A program made the translations under genes and the position numbers. From contig NZ_BSTD01000006.1 of the NCBI RefSeq assembly GCF_030269325.1, forward strand, positions 186,001 to 250,000: 64,000 bases of DNA. Reading direction: 5' to 3'. Positions 50,941 to 58,326 of this stretch are shown here, in pieces. Every line of letters begins with the position of its first letter. Within the stretch, counting starts at the first letter, position 1. The notes beneath the pieces are model-generated. The model did not search any database and was not told the origin of the DNA. It was given only the letters and a program-made list of their open reading frames with translations. This DNA comes from Amycolatopsis sp. NBRC 101858 (lineage in GTDB: Bacteria > Actinomycetota > Actinomycetes > Mycobacteriales > Pseudonocardiaceae).

Positions 50941-50974
50941 CCGCTCGCGGCAGGAGTTCGCCGTTCGCGAGCGG
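50941..50974. repeat. Short inverted repeat upstream of promoter copy B
   Basis: CCGCTCGCG (50941-50949) pairs with CGCGAGCGG (50966-50974) across a 16-base loop. The same core sequence forms part of the 22-bp hairpin at 10003-10056, before promoter copy A. It could also terminate the serine hydrolase gene. Confidence 0.6.
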
Positions 50975-51009
50975 TGCGCCGGGCAGCGTGGGCCGCGCGC
51001 GGCCCGGAA

Positions 51010-51032
51010 CTGTCGGTGCCCACGGGTAGCGT
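51010..51032 (+). promoter_or_regulatory. RecA-NDp/PafBC-type DNA-damage promoter, orphan copy B
   Basis: CTGTCGGTG, eight bases, TAGCGT: a full match to the consensus. It is followed by GGAAAACGGGGG as in copy A. It points into the 3' end of the minus-strand flavoprotein gene, so a transcript would be antisense to that gene. Confidence 0.62.
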
Positions 51033-51062
51033 GGAAAACGGGGGGCGCCCCCGCGAGCAAGC

Positions 51063-51560
51063 TCAGGGCAGCAGGTCCAGGGCCTCGGTCCACGGCCGGC
51101 CGAGGTCGAGCCGGTGCAGTGTCACCCCGGCGCCCGCGAGGGTGTCGAGGTGGCGCTGCCACGCCGGGTGGTGCACCCGCGTGTCCTGGATCTGGTACGC
51201 CACCACGATCGTGATCCCCGGCGCACCCAGGACGTCACCCAGCACCGTCAGCGCCTGGTTGTCCGCGATGCCCAGCGCCAGCTTCGCGACCGAGTTGGCC
51301 GATGCCGGCGCGAACAGGAACACCGCCGGGTCCGGGTGCGGCCGCGGCTCCCCCGGCAGCCGCGAGACGCTGCGCACCGGCAACTCCGTCGCCGCGGCGA
51401 CGTCGGCGAGCGCGCCGGTCGACTCCAGCCACCGGTGAGCCGTCGGCGTCAGGGTGATCGCCGTGCGCCAGCCGCGCTCGGCGGCGGGCCGGACCAGCTC
51501 GGCGGCGAACCGGGTGTCCAGCCCGCCGCACGAGCCGGCGATCAGCCCGAGATCCGTCAC
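51063..51560 (-). CDS. Flavoprotein (DfpA/PF02441-like)
   Basis: A 165-residue flavoprotein of the phosphopantothenoylcysteine-decarboxylase fold. LIAGSCGGLDTRFAAELVRP near residue 6, ITLTPTAHRWLEST near 37, and VFLFAPASANSVAKLALGIA near 80 are the FMN-binding and trimer segments. It lacks the second CoaB domain, so it is not the bifunctional Dfp enzyme. Substrate unknown. GTG 51560 overlaps the rsmB stop (GTGA), so it is last in the fmt-rsmB operon. A promoter copy faces its 3' end. Confidence 0.8.
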   Translation of the reverse strand: MTDLGLIAGSCGGLDTRFAAELVRPAAERGWRTAITLTPTAHRWLESTGALADVAAATELPVRSVSRLPGEPRPHPDPAVFLFAPASANSVAKLALGIADNQALTVLGDVLGAPGITIVVAYQIQDTRVHHPAWQRHLDTLAGAGVTLHRLDLGRPWTEALDLLP

Positions 51561-52981
51561 GGTTTGCGCAGCACGGCGCAGAACATCGCGTCCGTGCCGT
51601 GGCGGTGCGGCCACAGCTGCACGTACGGCCCGTCGCCGAGCTCCGGCACGCCGGGGAAGAACTCCCGCGAGTCGACCACCTCGGCCTTGAGCCGCCGGGC
51701 CGTCTCGGTCAGCACGCCTTCGGTCTCCGCCAGGTGCGGCGAGCAGACGACGTAGGTGAGCGCGCCGCCCGGCCGCAGCAGCGCGTACGCCGCCGTGATC
51801 AGCTCGCCCTGCAGCTTCGTCAGGTCCGCGACGTCCGACGGCTGCCGCCGCCAGCGCGCCTCCGGCCGCCGCCGCAGGGCGCCGAGCCCGCTGCACGGCG
51901 CGTCGACCAGGATGCGGTCGTACCCCGGCTCCAGGCCACTCTCGCGGCCGTCGGCGACGTGCACCTTCACCGGCAACCCGCTGGTGGCCTTCTCGACGAG
52001 CTTCGCGCGGTGCGGCGCCTTCTCGACGGCGTCGACCGTCGCCCCGCTCAACGCGGCCAGCGCGCCGAGCAGCGCCGCCTTGCCGCCGGGACCGGCGCAC
52101 AGGTCGAGCCAGCGCTCGTCGGTGCCCTCGACGGGCACCTTCGTCGCGGCGATCGCGCACAGCTGGCTGCCCTCGTCCTGCACCGCGGCGAGCCGCTCGC
52201 GGACCGGCTCGGCGTCGGCCGGGTCACCGGCGCCGGCGGGCAGGCGCACGCCGTAGGGCGAGTACGGCGCGGGGTCGCCGCCGGTGATCGCGGCCAGCTC
52301 GTCGGCGCTGATCTCGCCGGGCCGGGCGACCAGGTGCACCTCGGGCCGCGCGTCGTCGGCTTCGAGCGCGGCCTTGAGGCCCGCGCCCTTGTCCCCCAGC
52401 GCTTCGGCGAACGAGCGGGCGATCCAGCGCGGGTGCGCGGTGCGCAGCGCGAAGGCCCCGATCGGATCGGCGGCCTCGTCCGGCGCGACCTCGTCCAGCC
52501 AGGCCGCTTCGTCCTTTTCTGACACCTTGCGCATGATGGCGTTCGCGAAACCCGTGGCCCACGAACCGGCTTCGGCCCGCACGAGGTCCACAGTGGACGT
52601 CACGGCGGCGTGCTCCGGGATGCGCGTGCGCAGCAGCTGGTAGACGCCGAGGCGCAGCGCGTCCAGCACCGTGGGGTCGGTCTTGGCGAGCGGCCGCTCG
52701 GCGCAGGCCTCGATGACGGCGTCGAGCAGGCCCTGGGCCCGCGACGTGCCGTAGGCCAGCTCGGTCGCCAGCGCCGCGTCCCGGCCGCCGATCCGCCGCT
52801 CGCGCAGCAGGTCCGGCAGGACGAGGTTGGCGTAGGCGTCCTTCTCCCGGACCGCGCGCAGGACGTCGAACGCGGCCTGCCGGGCCGGGTCCACCTCCGG
52901 CGGGCGGCGCGGGCCTTCCTTGCGCGGTGCCGGACGGCCGCGCTGCGGCCGTGACGGACGTCGTTCCCTGCTGTCGTTCAC
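51557..52981 (-). CDS. rsmB: 16S rRNA (cytosine-967-C5) methyltransferase RsmB
   Basis: A 474-residue m5C methyltransferase. The first 160 residues have the NusB-like RNA-binding domain (ARQAAFDVLRAVREKDAYAN, AELAYGTSRAQGLLDAVI in parts). The SAM domain has AVQDEGSQLCA, WLDLCAGPGGKAALLGAL and the catalytic VDAPCSGLGALRRRPEARWR, with the second Cys in YVVCSPHLAETEG, where TC is commoner. A basic Arg/Pro-rich tail precedes the NusB part. GTG 52981 overlaps the fmt stop (GTGA). A GTCCA-N3-TGGAC palindrome lies at 52586-52598. Confidence 0.94.
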   Translation of the reverse strand: MNDSRERRPSRPQRGRPAPRKEGPRRPPEVDPARQAAFDVLRAVREKDAYANLVLPDLLRERRIGGRDAALATELAYGTSRAQGLLDAVIEACAERPLAKTDPTVLDALRLGVYQLLRTRIPEHAAVTSTVDLVRAEAGSWATGFANAIMRKVSEKDEAAWLDEVAPDEAADPIGAFALRTAHPRWIARSFAEALGDKGAGLKAALEADDARPEVHLVARPGEISADELAAITGGDPAPYSPYGVRLPAGAGDPADAEPVRERLAAVQDEGSQLCAIAATKVPVEGTDERWLDLCAGPGGKAALLGALAALSGATVDAVEKAPHRAKLVEKATSGLPVKVHVADGRESGLEPGYDRILVDAPCSGLGALRRRPEARWRRQPSDVADLTKLQGELITAAYALLRPGGALTYVVCSPHLAETEGVLTETARRLKAEVVDSREFFPGVPELGDGPYVQLWPHRHGTDAMFCAVLRKP

Positions 52982-53904
52982 CGGAGGCGTTCTCCCTGGT
53001 CGATCCTGGTTCCGCGGGCCCAGTCGGTGGCCGCCATCCGTTTCTTGCCGGGTGCCTGGACCTCGCCGAGCCGCAACGGCTTCGTCGCCGTCCCGACCAG
53101 CACCCGCTTGCGTTCGACCACGATCTCCCCCGGCGGCGGGCCGGGCTCGTCGAGCACCGTCACCGGGCCGAGCTTGAACCGCTCGCCGCGGAACTCCGCC
53201 CACGCGCCCGGGTCCGGCGTGACCGACCGGATCTGCCGGTCGACCGCCGCGGCCGGGTCGGCGAAGGACACCCGCGCGTCCTCGACCGTCACCTTCGGCG
53301 CGTAGCTCAGGCCCTCGGCGGGCTGCTCGCGCGCGACCAGGCTGCCGTCGGCCAGACCGTCCATGGTGGACAGCAGCAGCTTGGCGCCGGACTCCGCCAG
53401 CCGCCCGAGCAGGCCGCCCGCGGTGTCGGTCCCGCCGATCGCCTCGGTGACGACGCCGAAGACCGGGCCCGCGTCCAGCTCCTTGACGATCCGGAAGGTC
53501 GACGCGCCGGTGATCTCGTCGCCGGCGCGGATCGCGGCCTGCACCGGTGCCGCGCCCCGCCACGCGGGCAGCAGCGAGAAGTGCAGGTTCACCCAGCCGA
53601 GGCGCGGGATGTCGAGGGCGGCCTGCGGCAGCAGCGCACCGTAGGCGACGACCGGGCAGGCGTCCGGCGCCAGCTCCGACAGGCGGGCGAGGAAGGCCGG
53701 GTCGCCGGCGCGCGCGGGCGTCAGGACCTCGATGCCGTGCTCGTCGGCGAGGGCGCCGACCGGGGACCGGACGACCCGGCGGCCGCGGCCGGCCTGGGCG
53801 TCGGGCCGGGTGACGACGGCGACGACCTCGTGGCGGCCGGAGTCGAGCAGTGCGCGCAGCGCGGGGACGGCCGGCTCGGGGGTGCCGGCGAAGACGAGCT
53901 TCAT
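52978..53904 (-). CDS. fmt: Methionyl-tRNA formyltransferase
   Basis: A 308-residue enzyme that formylates initiator Met-tRNA. KLVFAGTPEPAVPALRALLD begins the Rossmann fold, VVAYGALLPQAALDIPRLGW near residue 84 and NLHFSLLPAWRGAAPVQAAI near 105 carry the formate-transfer His and Asn. The C-terminal barrel has QIRSVTPDPGAWAEFRGERF near 218. It is the first gene of fmt-rsmB-flavoprotein. A GTCCA-N3-TGGAC palindrome is inside it at 53359-53371. No clear ribosome-binding site was weighed beyond the ATG. Confidence 0.96.
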   Translation of the reverse strand: MKLVFAGTPEPAVPALRALLDSGRHEVVAVVTRPDAQAGRGRRVVRSPVGALADEHGIEVLTPARAGDPAFLARLSELAPDACPVVAYGALLPQAALDIPRLGWVNLHFSLLPAWRGAAPVQAAIRAGDEITGASTFRIVKELDAGPVFGVVTEAIGGTDTAGGLLGRLAESGAKLLLSTMDGLADGSLVAREQPAEGLSYAPKVTVEDARVSFADPAAAVDRQIRSVTPDPGAWAEFRGERFKLGPVTVLDEPGPPPGEIVVERKRVLVGTATKPLRLGEVQAPGKKRMAATDWARGTRIDQGERLR

Positions 53905-54035
53905 CGGCCTGCCCCCGGCCGGAGTGGGGAGGATTCACGTGGCTGGAACATCGGGGACGAGTCTAGAAGGCCCCGATGATCACGGCGCGCTCGCGCCCGC
54001 CGGGAAACCAGGCGACAGCGTGTGCGGGCCCCGGT

Positions 54036-54041
54036 TAGCGT
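54036..54041 (+). promoter_or_regulatory. Candidate leaderless -10 box of the GNAT gene
   Basis: TAGCGT, seven bases (CGCCGGT), then ATG 54049. Confidence 0.5.
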
Positions 54042-54048
54042 CGCCGGT

Positions 54049-54993
54049 ATGCACGGACCGACGTGGCGCCCGCTCACCCGCGACGACGCCCAGGCGTCCG
54101 CCGATCTCCTCAACGCCATGGAATCCGTGGACGGGATCGGCGAGCACTACACCGCCGAGGACACCCTCCAAGAGCTGGTCGACCCCTACGCCGACCTCGA
54201 GCGCGGCAGCCTCGCGGCCTTCGACGGCGACACGATGATCGGGTACATGAAGATCCGCTACAAGCCGTCCGCGGACGAGGTCCACCGCGTCTTCCTGGAC
54301 GGTGGCGTGCACCCCGGTCACCGTCGCCGGGGTATCGGCACCACGCTCGTCGAGGCGGGGGTGGCCGCGGCGAAGGTCCTGCACGCACGGCACCACCCGG
54401 GACTGCGGCTCGCGGTCGACGTCCACCGGCCCGAGCACATCGCCGGCCTGGCCGAGCTGATGCGCTCGCAGGGCTTCGCGCCGGTCCGGTACTTCCGGCG
54501 GATGGAGCACGCTCTCGGGGACGTCGCGCCGGTGGAAGCGTGGATCGAGCCGTGGTCGGCGGCGGCCGACGAGGAGTTCCGGCGCGTCCGGAACGAGGCG
54601 TTCGCGGACTGCTGGGGCGCGGTGCCGATGCCGCCGGACCTGTGGCGGAACAAGATCGTCAACCAGACGTTCCGGCCCGGCCTCAGCTTCCTGCTCCGGG
54701 ACGCGAACGGGACGCCGGCGGGCCTGCTGGTGACGCTGTCCTGGGACGCCGACACCGAGGCCACCGGGATCCGCGACGCGCACTTCATGGTCGTCGGGAC
54801 GCTCCCCGGCCACCGGAAGCGCGGCGTCGCGACGACCCTGCTGGCGCACGCGCTGGGCGCCGCGAAGGAACAGGGCTACGACCAGGCGAGCCTGGTGGTG
54901 GACTCGGCGAGCCCGTCGGGCGCCTCCGGGGTGTTCGAACGGGCGGGGTTCGTCCCGAAGGCGCCGTACATCCGCTGGGCTCTCGAAGCCTGA
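54049..54993 (+). CDS. GNAT acetyltransferase with two tandem domains
   Basis: A 314-residue protein with two GNAT folds. The first has VHRVFLDGGVHPGHRRRGIG then TTLVEAGVAAAK near residue 85-115. The second has HFMVVGTLPGHRKRGVATTL then LAHALGAAKEQGYDQASLVV near 245-285 and ends in GVFERAGFVPKAPYIRW. The layout resembles mycothiol synthase and related actinobacterial twin-GNAT enzymes, but I cannot assign mycothiol synthesis. The acetyl-CoA loop RxxGxG/A is intact in both. It looks leaderless. It stands between fmt and the convergent gamma-glutamyltransferase gene. Confidence 0.86.
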   Translation: MHGPTWRPLTRDDAQASADLLNAMESVDGIGEHYTAEDTLQELVDPYADLERGSLAAFDGDTMIGYMKIRYKPSADEVHRVFLDGGVHPGHRRRGIGTTLVEAGVAAAKVLHARHHPGLRLAVDVHRPEHIAGLAELMRSQGFAPVRYFRRMEHALGDVAPVEAWIEPWSAAADEEFRRVRNEAFADCWGAVPMPPDLWRNKIVNQTFRPGLSFLLRDANGTPAGLLVTLSWDADTEATGIRDAHFMVVGTLPGHRKRGVATTLLAHALGAAKEQGYDQASLVVDSASPSGASGVFERAGFVPKAPYIRWALEA

Positions 54994-55040
54994 GCCGGCG
55001 ACGAGCGGCGGTCGCCGCCGCACGCTCGCCGCCGCACGCG

Positions 55041-56837
55041 CTACCAGTGCGTGGGCCACACCACCTGGGCCGCGCCCTGACCACGCCGGACCGGTTCCGC
55101 GGCCGCCAGCCAGCGGCCGTCCCGCAGGCGCTCCACGCCGGTCGCCGCGCCGATCTCGGCCGGCGCCGTCGAGAAGCCCTGGCCGCGGGCCGTCAGCGCC
55201 GCCGTCTCCGGCTGGTCCAGGAACGCCTGCTCGACCTGGGCCTGCGCCGAGTTCCGCTGCGACGCCCGCGGCGCCGCGATGGCGTTCTCCAGCGACAGCC
55301 CGCGGTCGAGGCGGCCGAGGATCACCTGCAGGACCGTGGTGATGATCGACGCGCCGCCCGGGGAGCCCGTCGCGAAGAACGGGCGGCTGTGGTCGAGCAC
55401 GATCGTCGGCGCCATGGACGAGCGCGGCCGCTTGCCCGGGCCGGGCAGGTTCGGGTCGGGCACGCCCGGCGTCACCGGCGTGAAGGAGAAGTCGGTCAGC
55501 TCGTTGTTGAGCAGGAACCCGCGGCCCGGCACGACGATCCCGCTGCCGCCCTCCTGCTCGATGGTCAGCGTGTAGGCGACGACGTTGCCCCACTTGTCGG
55601 CGACCGTCAGGTGGGTGGTGTTCTCACCCTCGTACGGCGTCGGCGCGGCCGTGGTGCCCGCCGCGCACGGCGTCGGGTGCTTCGGGTCGGCCGGGGCGAC
55701 CGGGCTGGTCGCTGCCTTGTCCTTCGAGATCAGGCACGCCCGTGAGTCGGCGAAGCGCTGGCTCAGCAGCTCCTTGGCCGGGACGTCGATCACGGCCGGG
55801 TCGCCGATCCAGCGGTTGCGGTCGGCGAAGGCGAACCGCGTCGACTCCAGGAAGTACTGCAGGTAGTCGGCCTTGCTCGCGTGCTTGAGGTCGAAGTTCT
55901 CGAGGATGTTGAGCGCCTCGCCGACGGTTAGCCCGCCCGAGGACGGCGCCGGCATGCCGTAGACGTCGAGGCCTTCGTAGGTCGCGTGCGTCGGGGTGCG
56001 CTCGATGGCGCGGTAGGCGGCGAGGTCGGCGGTGGTGAGCTTGCCGGGACGCACGTTCAGCGTCGAGGCCGGGTCCTTCGGCGGCTGCTGCACGGTCTTG
56101 GCGATGTCGGCGCCGATCTGGCCCTGGTACAGCGCGTCGACGCCGCGCCGTTCGAGCTGCGCGTACGTGTCCGCGAGGTCGGGGTTCCGGAAGACGGTCC
56201 CGGGCGACGGCGGCGCGCCGTTCGGCAGGTACAGCGACCGCGTCGAGGGGAAGGCGGAGAACCGCGCGGCGTTGTTGGCGATCTGCGTCTGGAACGTCGG
56301 GTCGACGACGAACCCCTTGCGCGCCAGCTCTTCGGCGGGCTTCAGGGACTTCGCCAGTGAGCGCGTGCCCCACTTGCGGAGGGCCTCGGACCACGTCGCG
56401 GGCGTGCCGGGGACGCCGACGCTGAGCCCGCTGGTGACGGCGTCGTTGAACGGCAGCGGCTGGCCGTTCTCGACGAACAGGTTCGCGTCGGCGGACTTCG
56501 GCGCGGTCTCGCGGCCGTCCAGAGTGTGGACGCGGTGGGTCTTCGCGTCGTAGTAGACGAAGAACCCGCCCCCGCCGACGCCGGCGGAGAACGGGTCGGT
56601 GACGCCGAGCGCAGCGGCGACCGCGACGGCCGCGTCGACGGCGTTGCCGCCGTCGCGCAGGACCTTGGTGCCGATCGCGGTGGCGTCGGCGTCGATGCTG
56701 GCCACGGCGCCCCCGAAGCCGACGGCGACCGGGGACTTCGGCGTGGGCGTGGCGGCGGTGGCGGGTCCGGCGGCGACGGTCGTGAGGAGTGCGGCCGTGG
56801 CGGCGATGACGAGGGTGCGGCTCCGGTGCGCGGGCAT
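55041..56837 (-). CDS. ggt: Secreted gamma-glutamyltransferase
   Basis: A 598-residue precursor that should cleave itself into two subunits and transfer or hydrolyse gamma-glutamyl groups outside the cell. Signal peptide: HRSRTLVIAATAALLTTVAA, cut near ATA. GGNAVDAAVAVAAALGVTDP near residue 63 is the family opening. The autocleavage site is NTTHLTVAD with Thr407 as the new N-terminal nucleophile, and RPRSSMAPTIVL and GSPGGASIITTVLQVILG lie in the small subunit. GAGGAG upstream favours ATG 56837 over the longer frame from 56873. It converges with the GNAT gene and is divergent from the lysozyme gene. Confidence 0.93.
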   Translation of the reverse strand: MPAHRSRTLVIAATAALLTTVAAGPATAATPTPKSPVAVGFGGAVASIDADATAIGTKVLRDGGNAVDAAVAVAAALGVTDPFSAGVGGGGFFVYYDAKTHRVHTLDGRETAPKSADANLFVENGQPLPFNDAVTSGLSVGVPGTPATWSEALRKWGTRSLAKSLKPAEELARKGFVVDPTFQTQIANNAARFSAFPSTRSLYLPNGAPPSPGTVFRNPDLADTYAQLERRGVDALYQGQIGADIAKTVQQPPKDPASTLNVRPGKLTTADLAAYRAIERTPTHATYEGLDVYGMPAPSSGGLTVGEALNILENFDLKHASKADYLQYFLESTRFAFADRNRWIGDPAVIDVPAKELLSQRFADSRACLISKDKAATSPVAPADPKHPTPCAAGTTAAPTPYEGENTTHLTVADKWGNVVAYTLTIEQEGGSGIVVPGRGFLLNNELTDFSFTPVTPGVPDPNLPGPGKRPRSSMAPTIVLDHSRPFFATGSPGGASIITTVLQVILGRLDRGLSLENAIAAPRASQRNSAQAQVEQAFLDQPETAALTARGQGFSTAPAEIGAATGVERLRDGRWLAAAEPVRRGQGAAQVVWPTHW

Positions 56838-57040
56838 GCGGGCGAGTCTGCTCCTCGGGTCGGGCACCTTCAAGACGCCAACGGGCGGCGCACCCCGCTC
56901 GTCAAGATTTTACAAGTTTCCCCAGACTTCGAAATTGCCTCACATGGCGGAGTGACACTGCCGAGGTCAACGCCACAGAATCGTCCGGCGCGGCCCTGCA
57001 CAGCCGCGCACAGCGAGGGCAACCGAAAGGACAACTGAAG

Positions 57041-57856
57041 ATGACCGCACCACGGAGGTGGCGCCGCCTGCTCGGCGCCGCTGTGGCTGTCTCGACCTCC
57101 CTGCTGGTCGTGACCGCCGCCGGCGCCTCGGCTTCGCCGGGCCTGCCGGACCAGGACGCGTCGAACAACCACGAGATGGGCGCGGCGATCCGCGCCCACG
57201 ACGGCGTGCCCCCGGCGGGGCTGGCGCCGGCGTCGGTGGACGCGAGCGTCCCGGGCATCGACGTCAGCTCGTACCAGGGCAACGTCAACTGGGCGTCGTA
57301 CTGGAGCGCGGGCAAGAAGTTCGCCTACGTCAAGGCGACCGAGGGCACCAGCTACCAGAACGCGTACTTCAGCCAGCAGTACACGGGGTCGTACAACGTC
57401 GGCATGATCCGCGGGGCGTACCACTACGGCCGCCCGGACGGGGCCGGCGGCGCAGCCCAGGCGGATTATTTCGTCGCCCACGGCGGCGGCTGGTCGAAGG
57501 ACGGCAAGACCCTCCCGGGCACACTCGACATCGAGTGGGGCCCGAACAACGCGTGTTACGGCAAGACGCCGGCCCAGATGGTGGCGTGGATCAAGGCATT
57601 CAGCGACGAGTACCACGCGAAGACCACCCGCTGGCCGGTGATCTACACGGCAACGAGCTGGTGGAGCCAGTGCACGGGCAATACTGGGGACTTCAGTTCG
57701 ACGAACCCGCTGTGGGTGGCGCGGTATGCGTCGTCGGCGGGGACGTTGCCGTACAACTGGGGTTTTTATACGTTTTGGCAGTACAGCTCTTCGCCTATTG
57801 ATCAGGACCAGTTCAGCGCGGACATTTCACGCTTGAAGGTCCTGGCGACGGGCTGA
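57041..57856 (+). CDS. Secreted GH25 lysozyme
   Basis: A 271-residue secreted muramidase. After the signal peptide (RRLLGAAVAVSTSLLVVTAA, cut near ASAS) comes a linker of about 40 residues, then a GH25 barrel: PGIDVSSYQGNVNWASYW near residue 72, KFAYVKATEGTSYQNAYFS near 94, RGAYHYGRPDGAGGAAQADY near 128, and TLDIEWGPNNAC near 165, whose DxE holds the catalytic acids. It would cut peptidoglycan glycan strands, possibly in growth or competition. AAAGGA precedes the ATG. The A/T-ending codons rise towards the end. Confidence 0.92.
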   Translation: MTAPRRWRRLLGAAVAVSTSLLVVTAAGASASPGLPDQDASNNHEMGAAIRAHDGVPPAGLAPASVDASVPGIDVSSYQGNVNWASYWSAGKKFAYVKATEGTSYQNAYFSQQYTGSYNVGMIRGAYHYGRPDGAGGAAQADYFVAHGGGWSKDGKTLPGTLDIEWGPNNACYGKTPAQMVAWIKAFSDEYHAKTTRWPVIYTATSWWSQCTGNTGDFSSTNPLWVARYASSAGTLPYNWGFYTFWQYSSSPIDQDQFSADISRLKVLATG

Positions 57857-57866
57857 CGTTGCGGGC

Positions 57867-57893
57867 CGGGAGCACGCCGCTGACGTGCTCCCG
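57867..57893. terminator. Bidirectional hairpin terminator
   Basis: CGGGAGCACG (57867-57876) pairs with CGTGCTCCCG (57884-57893), between the convergent lysozyme and small-protein genes. Confidence 0.75.
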
Positions 57894-57899
57894 CTCCGT

Positions 57900-58196
57900 T
57901 CACTTCGCTTCGTTGATCTTCTTCACCAGATTTTTCCTCGCGTTGGCGAGCGTCTCTTTGTCGATCGGCCACTCGAAGTCGTCCAGCTTGTCCGAGGGGA
58001 CGGTGTAGACGCGCTCAAGATCCGGCTCGTAACTGCCTGCCTTATTGATCGCGTACGCAACCAAGGACTCCTTCAGACTCTTGCGGAACTGCGAGACCAG
58101 GACGAGAACCAGCTGCCGGTCATTCAGCGATGTGAAATCGTTTTTCGTGAACGAGCAGTAGTAGAAACGGCCGCTTACCACCGCATCACGCGCCAT
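57900..58196 (-). CDS. Small hypothetical protein, lower GC than neighbours
   Basis: A 98-residue, Lys-rich protein of unknown family. It contains GRFYYCSFTKNDFTSLNDRQ at residues 9-28, then a helical stretch LVLVLVSQFRKSLKESLVAY, and ends TLANARKNLVKKINEAK. No signal peptide or catalytic motif. Base composition and codon use are clearly more AT-rich than the genes around it, a sign of recent transfer. GAAAGGA lies 7 bases before the ATG. It is divergent from the HTH regulator gene, 130 bp apart, so the two may form a regulated pair. A toxin, antitoxin or effector role would be a guess. Confidence 0.72.
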   Translation of the reverse strand: MARDAVVSGRFYYCSFTKNDFTSLNDRQLVLVLVSQFRKSLKESLVAYAINKAGSYEPDLERVYTVPSDKLDDFEWPIDKETLANARKNLVKKINEAK

Positions 58197-58326
58197 GATC
58201 GAATTCCTTTCGGATGGACGGGAAACCGACGGTAAGGGGCGCACACCGTCCTGCAGCCATTTGCTGCGAAACCGGTGCACCCGTTCGGCGGCGTTCCCCG
58301 CCGAACCGGCCGGGCAAACTCGGACG

